From: JAFGDI01 sp963662515
GTDB lineage: Bacteria > Planctomycetota > Phycisphaerae > Sedimentisphaerales > SM23-30
DNA: 64,000 nucleotides
Assembly: GCA_963662515.1 (NCBI GenBank)
Contig: OY759675.1
Location: forward strand, 62,001 to 126,000
Reading direction: 5' to 3'
Both the position numbers and the translations under genes were made by a program. Positions 1 through 10,089 of the stretch are shown here, one piece after another. The first letter of the stretch is position 1. Each line of letters opens with the position of its first letter. The notes under the pieces were generated by a model. That model searched no databases. It was not told the origin of the DNA and saw only the letters and a program-made list of their open reading frames with translations.

Positions 1-1200
1 ACCCATCGGCAGTACAATAGTTGCGTTGGCAACTGGACTATTTGCCTGATCTTTAACTGTGAATGTGACCGGGTAGTAAGTGGCGGCATGGAACCATGTG
101 TGACCCTGAATAACACCATCTTTAAATATATACATATATAAACGGTCAGCAGGCAGTCCGCCAATAATGGTAACAGAAATGGTATCGTCGTTAATATAGG
201 CATAGCTATATTGTTTGTTAAGATAACCATTGTCACCACCAGTTATCATTGCCGTATAGGTGCAATTGCTGAAATCTGAGCCAATGCCCGGCAGGTTCAC
301 TTCAAGTGTCAGGTCAGCTTCACTGGCTTCCAGAGCAGACATATCATTTCCCAAAAAGAACATTGAAGCAGGCTGAGAGTGTTGACGGTAAAGGGAAGTG
401 CCGCCGCTTATATCCAGATCAACCCAGTCTTCATAGCCGGGGAATATGAGTGAGTATGATACTGCATCTTGCTGGGGTGTAATATAATATAAGCCATTCG
501 AGGGGTCTATGGTTATGCCTTTTACCGGGTCAGAGTTGTGAAACTCAACGGTACTGTCATCTGTATATACGACTCTGAGGTAACCTTCTATAGGGAAGCC
601 GAAATTCAGGTCGAAGTTATATAGCATTTTTACCGGGTCTTTATCAGTGAATGAGAATAAGGTTGTGCCGTCATTGAAATCTTTTCTCTGATGCTCTACT
701 GGCTCACCATTATTACTAAGGCTCAATGAACAGGTGTTGTAGTGAGAGGGGTATTTATCTGCCGGCCATAATGTCAGCGGGAATACACCTTCGCCCTGCG
801 GCAGAAATCTTACTACCATAACCGCTTCGTCTAAATATTGTATAGACCCTATGGTAATATTGCCGGTAAGGTTGATGGTTGCTTTTTTCCAGGTACCTTC
901 CAGGTTTTCTGTGGTTACAGATGAAAGAGTCAGTCCGTCAGTAATGTCCTGAATGCTTATGCCATTTGGATTTATTACTGCCGAATCAAAATTAACTGAA
1001 AAAGACAGGTCGGTAAAAGTGGCATTTTCAACCAGCAAACTCACATCAACATAGCCATCTGTCACTGGCGCATGAAACCAGCAATGATTATACCAGTCTG
1101 ACTGGTAATCCGTAGATATATAAGAATAGGTCTGCCCCCAACTGTTAGCAGAAAATACCGATCCAACCATAAGTACGATAAAAAATAATAATCTCTTCAT
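1..1200 (-). CDS. Secreted protein, C-terminus beyond left edge (cohesin-like segment possible)
   Basis: An open frame of 400 codons runs from an ATG at 1200 to the window edge with no stop, so the gene is partial. It starts MKRLLFFIVLMVGSVFSANS, a signal peptide with likely cleavage near residue 20. Residues about 44-145 (VDVSLLVENATF, then SVNFDSAVINPNGI, then a VVRFLPQGEG strand) look like the beta-rich, calcium-free core of a cohesin or other carbohydrate-machinery module. The last visible part (YYPVTFTVKDQANSPVANAT) resembles a carboxypeptidase-regulatory-like Ig domain. The family call is inference; export is well supported. An AGGAATCAAGAGAG stretch lies just upstream of the ATG. Confidence 0.75.
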   Translation of the reverse strand, partial: MKRLLFFIVLMVGSVFSANSWGQTYSYISTDYQSDWYNHCWFHAPVTDGYVDVSLLVENATFTDLSFSVNFDSAVINPNGISIQDITDGLTLSSVTTENLEGTWKKATINLTGNITIGSIQYLDEAVMVVRFLPQGEGVFPLTLWPADKYPSHYNTCSLSLSNNGEPVEHQRKDFNDGTTLFSFTDKDPVKMLYNFDLNFGFPIEGYLRVVYTDDSTVEFHNSDPVKGITIDPSNGLYYITPQQDAVSYSLIFPGYEDWVDLDISGGTSLYRQHSQPASMFFLGNDMSALEASEADLTLEVNLPGIGSDFSNCTYTAMITGGDNGYLNKQYSYAYINDDTISVTIIGGLPADRLYMYIFKDGVIQGHTWFHAATYYPVTFTVKDQANSPVANATIVLPMG

Positions 1201-1575
1201 CTCTCTTGATTCCTCGCTTAAAAGTTCAACTATAGAACTAAGGCCTTTTGCGGACTATTTAACAACATTAGCCCGATTTATTTATGATACAACATTCCAA
1301 TATAACATAAAAAAATCATTACTGATGCTTATGTTAAGAAAAAAAGTCAAAATATATGAAAATTAGCAGTTAAGTCCAGCAAAATATATCGGGCATTTCG
1401 GATATGCATGTAATTATGGTTGTATCAGTTTTACTGGTCAGATTGGTAATAATGAATAGTCAGATAAAGCCAGTGAAATGGTAGGCCCTTTTCTGTTTCT
1501 CGTTTATAAAATAGTTGGCAAAAACCTACTAATAAGGTAAAATGATGCTCTAAATATATTAGTAGAAAGGTTAGT
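1201..1575. other. Divergent intergenic region
   Basis: AT-rich 375-bp gap between the leftward secreted-protein gene and the rightward lipoprotein gene. It holds the lipoprotein promoter at 1515-1543. I see no other motif or reading frame worth reporting. Confidence 0.6.
1515..1543 (+). promoter_or_regulatory. Sigma-70 promoter of the small lipoprotein gene
   Basis: TTGGCA (1515-1520), a 17-bp spacer and TAAAAT (1538-1543), followed by an AAAGG ribosome-binding site and the ATG at 1576. Confidence 0.6.
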
Positions 1576-1875
1576 ATGCATAACATATTGAAAAATATAA
1601 ATTTAAGTCTTATTGTGATTTCCTTGTCATGTTTTTTAGCATCTTGTGACGATGAAGATAAGGTTACATTTGATTATAATTATGACAGTGTAGCGACGCT
1701 CCCGGCAGCAGAGCTCGACCTTAGCCAGGCCAGACGGATACAGGCCTCAGGAAAGCTCGAAAGTGTTGAGGTGACTGATGCTGTTGTGCCAACTGCCGAC
1801 CTTGACGGGTCGGTCGATGGTGGTTCAGATATGATGTCAGTTGATGATGGGATGAGCGATCCGAACTTTAACTGA
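1576..1875 (+). CDS. Small lipoprotein, function unknown
   Basis: A 99-residue product with a type II signal peptide: a hydrophobic stretch ends in the lipobox LASC at residues 21-24, so Cys24 should be lipidated. The mature part is short, acidic and rich in Asp, Gly and Ser, and is probably unstructured. It has its own sigma-70 promoter and an intrinsic terminator directly after the stop, so it forms a one-gene unit. I do not recognise a family. The acidic tail after the anchor suggests a surface or periplasmic tether, but nothing in the sequence shows a function. Confidence 0.7.
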   Translation: MHNILKNINLSLIVISLSCFLASCDDEDKVTFDYNYDSVATLPAAELDLSQARRIQASGKLESVEVTDAVVPTADLDGSVDGGSDMMSVDDGMSDPNFN

Positions 1876-1904
1876 GCCTGATTTTAATTTAATATCAACC
1901 AGAG

Positions 1905-1931
1905 CGGTCCGGATGCGGGCCGTTTTTTTTT
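1905..1931 (+). terminator. Intrinsic terminator after the lipoprotein gene
   Basis: CGGTCC pairs with GGGCCG (one G-U pair) around a 6-nt loop, followed by a run of nine or more T. Confidence 0.8.
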
Positions 1932-2007
1932 AGTGAATACAGCGGTTGACCGGCTATACCATGAAACCGCATGAAGGTAAGTGCTGTAAGAGGCAAAAGT
2001 AACGCAG

Positions 2008-3867
2008 ATGAATAAAGAACAGTTCAAAGAATTAATTGCTAAGCGGGTATTAGTTGGTGATGGTGCAATGGGAACAATGCTCTATCAGGGCGGGGTATTT
2101 ATAAATGCCTGTTTTGATGAGATCAATCTTACCCGCCCATCATTGGTTGAAGAGATTCACCGGCATTATATAGAAAGCGGAGCCGATTATATTGAAACCA
2201 ATACTTATGGTGCAAATATTACTAAGCTCGCCGGGTTTGGTCTGGCAGATAAGGTAGAGCAGATAAATCGCGAGGGAGTTCGTCTGGCCAAAAAAATAGC
2301 TTCAGGTACAGATGTACTTATTGCCGCCTCAGTAGGTCCGCTGGTTGCCGGGCTCTCTCCTTTGGGACGAATAACCGACCAGGAGGCAACAGAGGCCTAT
2401 CGTCAGCAGATAAAAGTGCTGGCCGATGAAGGTGCTGATTTCATTATGCTGGAATCGTTTAATGATCCCCGCTTGTTAATTCTGGCGATTCGTGCTGCTG
2501 GTGAGGTATGTTCCTTGCCGGTAGTTGCCCAGTTGACAGTTAATCAATATTGCCAGACTTCCTATGGCCATAAGGCAGAAGATGCCCTGGTAGAAATAGC
2601 TGCTGAGCCAAATGTCGATGCAGTTGGTTTCAACTGTTCCATAGGTCCGGCTATAATGCTTACCGCTCTTGAAAAGGTAAAAGATATAATTGCCAAGCCG
2701 ATAATTGTACAGCCAAATGCCGGGCTGCCCAAAGAGATCGAGGGGCGTATGTTGTATTTGTGTACGCCGGAGTATATGGCGGAGTATTCCAAGCGGTTCT
2801 TTGAAAAAGGAGCGAGAATTATCGGAGGCTGCTGCGGCACAACCCCCGAGCATATTCGTGAGATAGCCCGCGCTATACACTCTGTTGATAAGGCCGACAT
2901 AGCTGCACGCGTGGCAGTAATAGCAGAGCATAGCAAAGATAAGAGCAAAGAGCATGTTCCGGCAGTTAAGCTGGTCGATAAATCAAAGTGGGGTGCTAAG
3001 CTGGCTCAGGGACAGATGGCGGTATCGATCGAGATAACCCCGCCGCGCGGTTGTGATCTGACTACTATTATCGATAAGGCAAAACTTTGCCGCGACTCTG
3101 GTATTGATGCCATGAATATCCCTGATGGCCCCAGAGCCAGCAGTCGCATGTCCCCGATGATCACTGCCCTGGAGATACAGCGATTAGCCGGTATAGAATC
3201 GATCTTGCATGTGTGCTGTCGTGACCGGAATATTATTGGCTTACAGAGCGATATGATGGGTGCTCAGGCGGTAGGTGTTAAAAATATGCTTATGATCACC
3301 GGCGATCCGCCAAAGCTGGGTGAGTACCCAGATGCAACTGCGGTTTTTGACCTAGATGCTATTGGTCTGACCCACATGGTAAAGGAGCTCAACTGCGGCT
3401 ATGATGTCGCTGGTAATCCACTGGCAGATCCGCTTTCTCTGGTACTGGGTGTGGGCGCTAACCCGGTTGCCTCTGAACTGGAACGAGAGATAGAGCGGTT
3501 CAAGCTCAAAGTACAAAGTGGTGCTGAATATGTAATTACCCAGCCGATCTTCGATGTGAAAATGCTGAGAGAATTTCTGGAAGCTACTAAGGATTATCGC
3601 ATACCTGTTATTGCCGGTATATGGCCGTTCACCAGCTTTAAAAATGCAGAGTTCATGGCTAACGAAGTTCCCGGCGTAGTAGTACCCGATGAAATGCTCA
3701 AACGCATGAGTGCTGCTACCACCCGAGATGAAGGTCGCGAACTGGGCGTGCAGATCGCCAGAGAGATAGTCGAGGCTATTGTTGACTTGGTTGATGGATT
3801 TGCCATTAGTGCGCCTTTTGGTAACGCTGGTATTGCTCTGGATGTGATCAAGCCATTTATGAAATGA
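2008..3867 (+). CDS. Bifunctional homocysteine S-methyltransferase / methylenetetrahydrofolate reductase
   Basis: A 619-residue fusion of the YitJ type. Residues about 1-300 are a homocysteine S-methyltransferase barrel with GDGAMGT at 17-23 and the zinc ligands Cys210 (GFNCS) and Cys275-Cys276 (GGCCGT). Residues about 325-619 are methylenetetrahydrofolate reductase, with SIEITPPRG near the start and the flavin-site TGDPPK motif. Together they reduce methylene-THF and transfer a methyl group to homocysteine for methionine synthesis in the cytoplasm. The cobalamin-binding and reactivation domains of MetH are absent, so the methyl-donor route is not settled by the sequence. It stands alone, preceded by a terminator. 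Confidence 0.93.
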   Translation: MNKEQFKELIAKRVLVGDGAMGTMLYQGGVFINACFDEINLTRPSLVEEIHRHYIESGADYIETNTYGANITKLAGFGLADKVEQINREGVRLAKKIASGTDVLIAASVGPLVAGLSPLGRITDQEATEAYRQQIKVLADEGADFIMLESFNDPRLLILAIRAAGEVCSLPVVAQLTVNQYCQTSYGHKAEDALVEIAAEPNVDAVGFNCSIGPAIMLTALEKVKDIIAKPIIVQPNAGLPKEIEGRMLYLCTPEYMAEYSKRFFEKGARIIGGCCGTTPEHIREIARAIHSVDKADIAARVAVIAEHSKDKSKEHVPAVKLVDKSKWGAKLAQGQMAVSIEITPPRGCDLTTIIDKAKLCRDSGIDAMNIPDGPRASSRMSPMITALEIQRLAGIESILHVCCRDRNIIGLQSDMMGAQAVGVKNMLMITGDPPKLGEYPDATAVFDLDAIGLTHMVKELNCGYDVAGNPLADPLSLVLGVGANPVASELEREIERFKLKVQSGAEYVITQPIFDVKMLREFLEATKDYRIPVIAGIWPFTSFKNAEFMANEVPGVVVPDEMLKRMSAATTRDEGRELGVQIAREIVEAIVDLVDGFAISAPFGNAGIALDVIKPFMK

Positions 3868-4005
3868 TGAAGTAGTAGTGTAATCGTTGAAAGTGATAAG
3901 AAGAAAGTCCTTTATTATTGCTCAGCTTGAAATATTGGCATTAAGTATCGATATATATAGTAACCGCTGAGCTTCTTTGTTATCACTCGTTTTAGAAAGG
4001 CAACT

Positions 4006-6423
4006 ATGACTGACTTAGATAAAGACACAAATAAAAGCAGGTTCATATCGGTCCTGCTTCTGGCAATTTTTAGTTACCTGCTGGTTATCTTTGCGGCTTT
4101 GCATAGTGCTGATAAGCCGGTAGGCGGTGGCGATACCTGGGTGGCTATGGCCTGCGGTCGTTATTTTCTTAATGACTGGGCGACTAAAGATCAGGACCGG
4201 ACAGTGCAGATGAAGATACTGGACCTGTTTGGTATTCACCTGTCCTGGAATGACCCGTTCAGTGTGAATAGTCGGCCTTATGCCAAAGGCATTGAAGATT
4301 GCGAAGGCTGGGTTAACCAGAACTGGCTCAGTCATATATTATTTTATGAAATGAAGATGAACCTGGGCGAAGGTTCGATCGTGGTCTATAAATTCATTCA
4401 GGCGATACTGACTGCCCTGTTTGCCTTTTGGGCGGCTCGTGCTCTTAAGGTGAATTATTTTCTGGCCGCTGCCTGTGCGGCGTTCGGCGTTTTGCTGGCC
4501 CGCTCCTATATTGATATGCGGCCTAATATCAGTACGATCCTTATGGCCATTATCCTTATAACGATACTGTTTCGCTGGAAGACAGGTAAGGTCAGAGACA
4601 TGCTCTGGCTTTTACCAGTTATGATCATCTGGTCTAATATTCATGGCGGTTTTATTTACGGCATTGTTGTATTGGCCCTGGCCTGCGGCGGCTATGCGCT
4701 AACCAATATTCTTTCGCAAATTAACCCGGCTGCTTTTGAATTTCATCCCTGGAAAGAAAAGTATAAATGGTTGCTGATCGGCTTTGGTATCAGTGTTGTG
4801 ACCCCGATGATCTTCAGTCCTTATGGTGCTGAAAATTTACTTCACCCGCTGATGATCATGTTCGGGCATGATGGCAAAGAATGGCGCAATGTCTCAGAAT
4901 GGCATCCGCTTTTTGGTACGGGCTTTGGTAATACCGGCTCGTTCATCGTTTTTGGTATTATCTTTATTCTGCTGGCGATAGTCTGGCTTGTTCTGCGCCT
5001 GCGTTATCAGATGCCAGTGCCGGTTGCTGCTATAGCCGGAACTGAAGTTAAAGAATCTTCGGCTTCAGAATACAAATGCCTGCCGACTTTAGATCTTAGC
5101 TGGATAGCTATTATTCTGTTGACCTTCTATATGGCGATAAGCAGTCGTCGGTTTGTTTTTCTTGCCGGTGTAGTTCTGGCCCCGTTCATGGCAGTCATGC
5201 TCCAGCAGATTTTTTTAATGAGCCAGGATTTCTGGCAGCGAGTTATTAATAAAGCCAAAGCCGAGATAGTCGCCATAGTTGCAGCTCTGTCTGGTGGTAT
5301 TATTTTTGCGATAATCTTTGTTGCTGCTATGACCGATATCTACTTCACTCCATCGGCGGATGGTAATGATTTTACCGTATTTCGTCGCATGGTTGGCATT
5401 TTAGATCAGCCGGTACTTGCCGGCGAGTTCCTTGATGCCAATAAGGTGCGGGGCGTCGTTCTCAATGAATGGACTAATGGTGGTTATATTTCCTGGACAC
5501 AGACTCCAGACCAGCAAACCGGCCGGCCAGCCTGTAAGGTTTATATCGATGGCCGGGCCCAGGCGGCATACCGTCTTAGTCATTTCCAGAAATGGCAGGC
5601 TATGAATATCAATGTGGTAGGGACACCGGCCCAGGTTGATCAGGATCTAAAAAATCGCAAGAACTATCTTGCCCGTCTGTTCCAGCAGACAGGTATAAAT
5701 CCTGCGGCAGCTAATGCTTATGACCAGCTTATTGATCGCTGTTTGTCTAATAAAGACTCATACACAGCTCTTATGTATGCTATGGGCGGTGATGCAAAAC
5801 TTTATGGAAAAATGCTCGAGCAGGAAAAGATCACGGTTGTATTGGCCAAAAATGGAAATAGCAGCAGGACGATAAATTACCTGCAGAGCCTTGATACCTG
5901 GCGTACATTATATGTTGATGACCGTTATACAATGATCTTCCGTATCAATGCTCCGGAAAATCGACAGTTGCTCGAAACGCCTGCGGAAGAGCTTATTTAT
6001 CCTGATGATTTTGCTCGCAATCTTTCTCTGGGCGATTATTATAAGACCAGCAGTGTGAAGGGTGAGGCATACCGGGCAAATCTTATCAAGGCAGAGGCTT
6101 TTTATGCCGATATTGAAGCTGATAAGCGGGTACACGCTTATATTAGTATTTATCAGGTTATGGCTATGCTTGAAAGAAAAGTTCAGCTTAAAGAATTCTT
6201 TCTGGGTGAGTATGACCGGCTTAAAGCGATCATAGATAGTAACGAGCCTCTGGGCCGAATGAATAATCTGGTGGCGATGCATACTGTATGCCATTATCTT
6301 ACCATTCTGACCGACCAGGAAAAAGACGCTAAAGCGGCTGGTGAGTTTGCCCGGCAAAAAAATGTATATGGCCAGATGATAGAAAGTCAGAGAGAAGCTG
6401 TTGAATCGAGGTTGTTCTGGTGA
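4006..6423 (+). CDS. Polytopic membrane protein, GT-C-like, unknown
   Basis: 805 residues. The first 470 or so carry about ten hydrophobic segments, with an acidic motif GGDTWVAMACGRYF after the first one, as seen in lipid-linked sugar transferases with a GT-C fold. Residues about 470-805 are hydrophilic and lack clear motifs. The stop codon overlaps the GTG start of a GT2 gene by four bases, so the two are translationally coupled. Planctomycetes carry many such large proteins next to GT2 enzymes. A role in protein or surface-glycan glycosylation is inferred from this pairing only; I cannot name a donor or acceptor. Confidence 0.6.
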   Translation: MTDLDKDTNKSRFISVLLLAIFSYLLVIFAALHSADKPVGGGDTWVAMACGRYFLNDWATKDQDRTVQMKILDLFGIHLSWNDPFSVNSRPYAKGIEDCEGWVNQNWLSHILFYEMKMNLGEGSIVVYKFIQAILTALFAFWAARALKVNYFLAAACAAFGVLLARSYIDMRPNISTILMAIILITILFRWKTGKVRDMLWLLPVMIIWSNIHGGFIYGIVVLALACGGYALTNILSQINPAAFEFHPWKEKYKWLLIGFGISVVTPMIFSPYGAENLLHPLMIMFGHDGKEWRNVSEWHPLFGTGFGNTGSFIVFGIIFILLAIVWLVLRLRYQMPVPVAAIAGTEVKESSASEYKCLPTLDLSWIAIILLTFYMAISSRRFVFLAGVVLAPFMAVMLQQIFLMSQDFWQRVINKAKAEIVAIVAALSGGIIFAIIFVAAMTDIYFTPSADGNDFTVFRRMVGILDQPVLAGEFLDANKVRGVVLNEWTNGGYISWTQTPDQQTGRPACKVYIDGRAQAAYRLSHFQKWQAMNINVVGTPAQVDQDLKNRKNYLARLFQQTGINPAAANAYDQLIDRCLSNKDSYTALMYAMGGDAKLYGKMLEQEKITVVLAKNGNSSRTINYLQSLDTWRTLYVDDRYTMIFRINAPENRQLLETPAEELIYPDDFARNLSLGDYYKTSSVKGEAYRANLIKAEAFYADIEADKRVHAYISIYQVMAMLERKVQLKEFFLGEYDRLKAIIDSNEPLGRMNNLVAMHTVCHYLTILTDQEKDAKAAGEFARQKNVYGQMIESQREAVESRLFW

Positions 6424-7118
6424 ATAAGGTTATAGAAAGCCTGTCGCTTTTTTTCCCCTGTTATAATGAGCAGGATAATATCGGTCCGCTTATCCGCAGT
6501 GCTCTGGCGGTCGTGCCGCAGATCACAGAAGATTTTGAACTGATAATTGTCAATGATGGCAGTCGTGACAACACTTCGGCGGTAGCTGCCAGCCTGGCAA
6601 AAGAATTTCCTCAGGTCAGAGTTATTGAACATGAGGTAAACTCCGGCTATGGCGTTGCCTTGCAAAGCGGCTTTCGCGCCGCTACTAAACAGTGGGTCTT
6701 TTATACCGATGGTGATGGCCAGTTCGATATGAACGAGTTGAAAGATATTATCCCTCTGGCCGAAAAATATGATATTGTTACCTGTTATCGCAAAGACCGG
6801 CAGGATAATATTGTCCGCAAGCTGAACGGCTGGGCCTGGTGTAAGCTGGTGAATCTGCTCTTTGGTCTGGGGCTGAGAGATATCGACTGTGCCTTTAAGT
6901 TATATCGCAGGGAAATGTTTGATAATATGGAACTGGTCAGCAGGGGGGCTTTGATCGATACTGAAGTTCTTGCTCGCGCAAAAAAGGCCGGCTATTCTAT
7001 GGTTCAATATGGTGTTTGCCATTTTCCCCGTCGGTTTGGCTCGCCCACCGGTGGTAATATTAAGGTGATACTTAAGGCCTTCGGCGAACTTTTCAAGCTG
7101 AGAAAAGTCATTGGCTGA
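6420..7118 (+). CDS. GT2 family glycosyltransferase (polyprenyl-phosphate sugar synthase-like)
   Basis: A 232-residue GT-A enzyme without membrane segments. It has the nucleotide-binding IIVNDGSRDNTS at about 42-53, the metal-binding YTDGDGQFD (DxD) and a DIDCAFKLYRRE motif typical of the dolichol-phosphate-mannose synthase-like branch. It probably moves a hexose from a nucleotide sugar to a polyprenyl phosphate at the inner membrane face. The GTG start overlaps the stop of the upstream membrane protein (GTGA), which probably uses the lipid-linked sugar. The gene converges with rfbC 20 bp downstream. Confidence 0.85.
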   Translation: MNKVIESLSLFFPCYNEQDNIGPLIRSALAVVPQITEDFELIIVNDGSRDNTSAVAASLAKEFPQVRVIEHEVNSGYGVALQSGFRAATKQWVFYTDGDGQFDMNELKDIIPLAEKYDIVTCYRKDRQDNIVRKLNGWAWCKLVNLLFGLGLRDIDCAFKLYRREMFDNMELVSRGALIDTEVLARAKKAGYSMVQYGVCHFPRRFGSPTGGNIKVILKAFGELFKLRKVIG

Positions 7119-7138
7119 CTGTTGTTTCTACCATGCGA

Positions 7139-7696
7139 TTATAGGGTTGGTAAGGTAGCTTTGTCAGCTTGTGCCAGTCTGGGGTTTTTCATGTCTTTGT
7201 CACTGAGCAAAGCTGTGCTCATATCTATTGGCCATTTAATACCGATCTCCGGGTCGTTCCATAATATGCCATAGTCATCGCCGGGCTTATACAGATCTGT
7301 GCATTTATAGCTCACATCTGCGGTTTCACTCAATACGCAAAATCCATGAGCAAAGCCCTCGGGGATAAATAGCTGACGATGATTCTCTCGTGACAACACT
7401 GTGCCTGTCCATTTACCAAAGGTAGGTGAGCCTATGCGAATATCAACAGCCACATCAAATATCTCTCCTGTAATGCAATACACCAGCTTGCCTTGCGGTT
7501 GAGTTAATTGATAATGCAGGCCGCGAACAGTACCTTTACTTGAGAATGAGTGATTATCCTGTACGAAGGGTCTGGTCAGGCCGGCTGCTATGTATCGTTC
7601 TGAGCTGAAGGTTTCCAGAAAAAAACCACGACTATCATTAAATACTCGCGGTTCAAATATGATCACACCGTCAATGTCTGTCTGTATAATATTCAT
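7139..7696 (-). CDS. rfbC: dTDP-4-dehydrorhamnose 3,5-epimerase
   Basis: 185 residues, the usual length. It epimerises C3 and C5 of dTDP-4-dehydro-6-deoxyglucose in dTDP-L-rhamnose synthesis. Motifs seen are FFLETFSSERY near residue 25, VRGLHYQ with the catalytic His61, and IPEGFAHGFCVLSE. The other rfb genes are not in this window. It follows the HD-GYP gene by 51 bp on the same strand and may share its transcript. Confidence 0.93.
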   Translation of the reverse strand: MNIIQTDIDGVIIFEPRVFNDSRGFFLETFSSERYIAAGLTRPFVQDNHSFSSKGTVRGLHYQLTQPQGKLVYCITGEIFDVAVDIRIGSPTFGKWTGTVLSRENHRQLFIPEGFAHGFCVLSETADVSYKCTDLYKPGDDYGILWNDPEIGIKWPIDMSTALLSDKDMKNPRLAQADKATLPTL

Positions 7697-7747
7697 TAAT
7701 AATCTTGCCCGTATATTGTCTGTTTTTCTGTTTTACATTCGGTTGTT

Positions 7748-9031
7748 TTAATGCAGAAAACTGCTCACATCAAAGTCGCCTACCTTTTGTATAAAGTAAC
7801 GGGAATCCTGCGACAGGTCAATATCGAATTTTGAAGGATCGTTTTTATCATCCGCTTCTTCCGGGGCTGCCTGTTGCTCTGTGGTTACGGCTGGCTGCTC
7901 GGTAGGTGCTTCTTCTGGTAGGGGCTGTTTTTCTTTTTGCTCTCGTGCTGCCGGTGATATGGCATCATCCAGATTTATCGGCCGCACTATTGGCTTGCAG
8001 GGGAAATCATCATTTACCTGGACAACAACTACATTTCGACCATCGTTTAAGGTTACCTGCTCTCCCGGACTGAAAGCCGGCATAGCCTTGGTAAATATGC
8101 GATATAGTTCAGGGTCGAACCAACTGGCATAACCAGGCTTCTTCATTCGCTTTAACGCCACTACGGTAGGGGCTGTCCGACCGTCAGGTAAATAGCGGAA
8201 CGAATCAAAGTAATTGGCCAGGCACGCGATACGACAGAAAATATGGATCTCAGTTCCTTTTAATGGGAAAAATGGAACGCCAACTCCGTTAAGCTGCTTT
8301 CGTTTGGGGAAGCCGCTGCCGTCAAAATGTTGATGATGATTGACTATTACCTGGGCAGCAACCGGGTCAAGACCGGCTTTGAGCATTTCATACCCGATCT
8401 CTGTATGTTTCTGCCATTCCGGAGAGCCCAAATCCATCGCGCTTATACGAAAGGTCTGTAATTCTTCCGGCAGCATGGTTTTGCCCATGTCGTGCAGCAG
8501 GCAGCCAGTACCAAGTGAGGTCAGGTCTTTGGCCTGCTGGGCGTTCATATTGCTTCTGGCCTTGAGTAGTTGATTTTCACTACGCAGGCCGATCAGCATA
8601 GCCATTGACGCAACTGCGGTGCAATGACGGAATATGTCGTTTGATTGACCATGCAATTCATTTACAAATGCGGCTGATATGTTATCGTGCCCCAGTAAAT
8701 TATGGAACAGATTACGCATCTGTTCTACAAATGGCCGGTAATCTATATTGGTTAGAGACTCCTGCTGGGCTTCATTGAAGCTCTCTTTCAGGGAGCTATA
8801 AAGCTCTTGTTGCTGGCTGATTACCTGGGTATCGAGTACATCATCAAGAAAATCCAGACCTGGGTAGTTTATCCAGATCGATGAGACGCCAATGGCTCTC
8901 AGGCGTGCTACTTTATCTGCCTCCATCTCATATCCCGCTTTAAGCAGGGTATGATCGGGTTTTTCCGGGTTTGCAACCGGACGCGCTAATACCATCCCGG
9001 GTTCTATTTGTTCTATGGGTACTTTGAGCAT
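7748..9031 (-). CDS. HD-GYP domain phosphodiesterase with N-terminal DUF3391-like domain
   Basis: 427 residues. Residues 1-60 (VPIEQIEPGMVLARPV) match the DUF3391 leader often found before HD-GYP domains. The HD-GYP domain spans about 125-310 and keeps His136, the HD pair His180-Asp181, and HH at 232-233 followed by GSGFP at 238-242; the canonical GYP Tyr is Phe here. Such proteins usually hydrolyse cyclic di-GMP. The tail (about 355-427) is rich in Pro, Glu and Gln and looks disordered. A good AGGCGGA site lies before the ATG. It may be cotranscribed with rfbC. Confidence 0.88.
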   Translation of the reverse strand: MLKVPIEQIEPGMVLARPVANPEKPDHTLLKAGYEMEADKVARLRAIGVSSIWINYPGLDFLDDVLDTQVISQQQELYSSLKESFNEAQQESLTNIDYRPFVEQMRNLFHNLLGHDNISAAFVNELHGQSNDIFRHCTAVASMAMLIGLRSENQLLKARSNMNAQQAKDLTSLGTGCLLHDMGKTMLPEELQTFRISAMDLGSPEWQKHTEIGYEMLKAGLDPVAAQVIVNHHQHFDGSGFPKRKQLNGVGVPFFPLKGTEIHIFCRIACLANYFDSFRYLPDGRTAPTVVALKRMKKPGYASWFDPELYRIFTKAMPAFSPGEQVTLNDGRNVVVVQVNDDFPCKPIVRPINLDDAISPAAREQKEKQPLPEEAPTEQPAVTTEQQAAPEEADDKNDPSKFDIDLSQDSRYFIQKVGDFDVSSFLH

Positions 9032-9331
9032 CTATCCGCCTGTTTTGTTTCTGAAATATTCTCTGTCAACATAAACAGTTCACATTTTCAGCTATATCCT
9101 TCATCTTCGCTATCGTCATAAAGTTATATATACTTTATAATTATGTCAGAAGAATAAAAGAAACAGATATTGATTGATCTTTCCCTCTTTTGAATTTAGA
9201 TACCTGAATTATTCAGACCGGCCATAAATATACTCAATAATCAATTGATACTTTATTGTAATATCAGTGTAAATATATAGTGAATAATTGCGTTATAGTT
9301 GTGTGTTTAAGAATTTTACACTCAGAAATTA
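9032..9331. other. AT-rich intergenic gap
   Basis: 300 bp between two leftward genes. I see no gene, convincing terminator or promoter in it. Confidence 0.5.
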
Positions 9332-9928
9332 TTACTTATAGGACTTTGCTAATTGTACACCCAGCTCATAAGCCTGAGCCAATATTTCGGGTTTATTATC
9401 GACCTCACCGGCTGCATCACAATTTCCTGCTGTAAGTGAGCGGTAAAATTCAGTATCTATGCTATCGAAAAACCAACGCATACTGGTCAAGGCTCCTGCG
9501 AAAACTGATTCAGTATTACGCGCCCCCACTCCTACGAATATTCCGCGACGCTTATATGATGCCTGGCTTAAAACCGAACTGCCTGTTGCATTTCGGTAAG
9601 CCCAATATCTCTGACAGCGATCTACTGCCAGTTTCAACTGAGCACTAAGACCCATAAAATATATCGGACTTGCCACTACCAGACCATGGCAATTTTCTAT
9701 GGCATCATAGACCTGTTCCATGTCGTCGGCTATTGGGCACAGGCCATCACTTATGCAGCTATCGCAATGAATGCAAGGTTTTATATTCAGTATGGACAAG
9801 TCAATTATGCTGCAATCAGCACCTGCAGAACATGCACCCGCTAATATATTATCCAGCAGCCGGCGAGAGTTACTATTGGCTCTGGGGCTGGCCGAAAGTC
9901 CTATAATTTTAATATCTGTTGGATTCAT
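9332..9928 (-). CDS. Iron-sulfur flavoprotein / NADPH-dependent FMN reductase family
   Basis: 198 residues with a flavodoxin-like fold: LSASPRANSNSRRL at 11-24 is the phosphate-binding loop for FMN, and ASPIYFMGLSAQLK is the second flavin-contact motif. The cysteines at 52, 55, 58 and 64 form the compact cluster motif of archaeal and anaerobic iron-sulfur flavoproteins, so a 4Fe-4S cluster plus FMN is expected. These proteins shuttle electrons and may help detoxify oxygen or reduce unknown acceptors. It stands alone and is divergent from the response regulator gene. Confidence 0.87.
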   Translation of the reverse strand: MNPTDIKIIGLSASPRANSNSRRLLDNILAGACSAGADCSIIDLSILNIKPCIHCDSCISDGLCPIADDMEQVYDAIENCHGLVVASPIYFMGLSAQLKLAVDRCQRYWAYRNATGSSVLSQASYKRRGIFVGVGARNTESVFAGALTSMRWFFDSIDTEFYRSLTAGNCDAAGEVDNKPEILAQAYELGVQLAKSYK

Positions 9929-10089
9929 TTCATCTGAAAATTATAACTGTTTTTCTAATCCTATGTCAATCAATTGTTTACGAAAAACTTGGTTTTACTT
10001 TATTTAAATAGTACGATTAAGTTCAGTAGTCATTGTTATCTGTCGATTCAAACTATGTGCTTTAAGGATCACTTTGTCAGGAGAAGTAG

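Noticed and set aside
2476..2955. 159- and 128-codon frames on the minus strand inside the methyltransferase gene
   Set aside because: They are antisense shadows of a well-conserved gene and have no family features.
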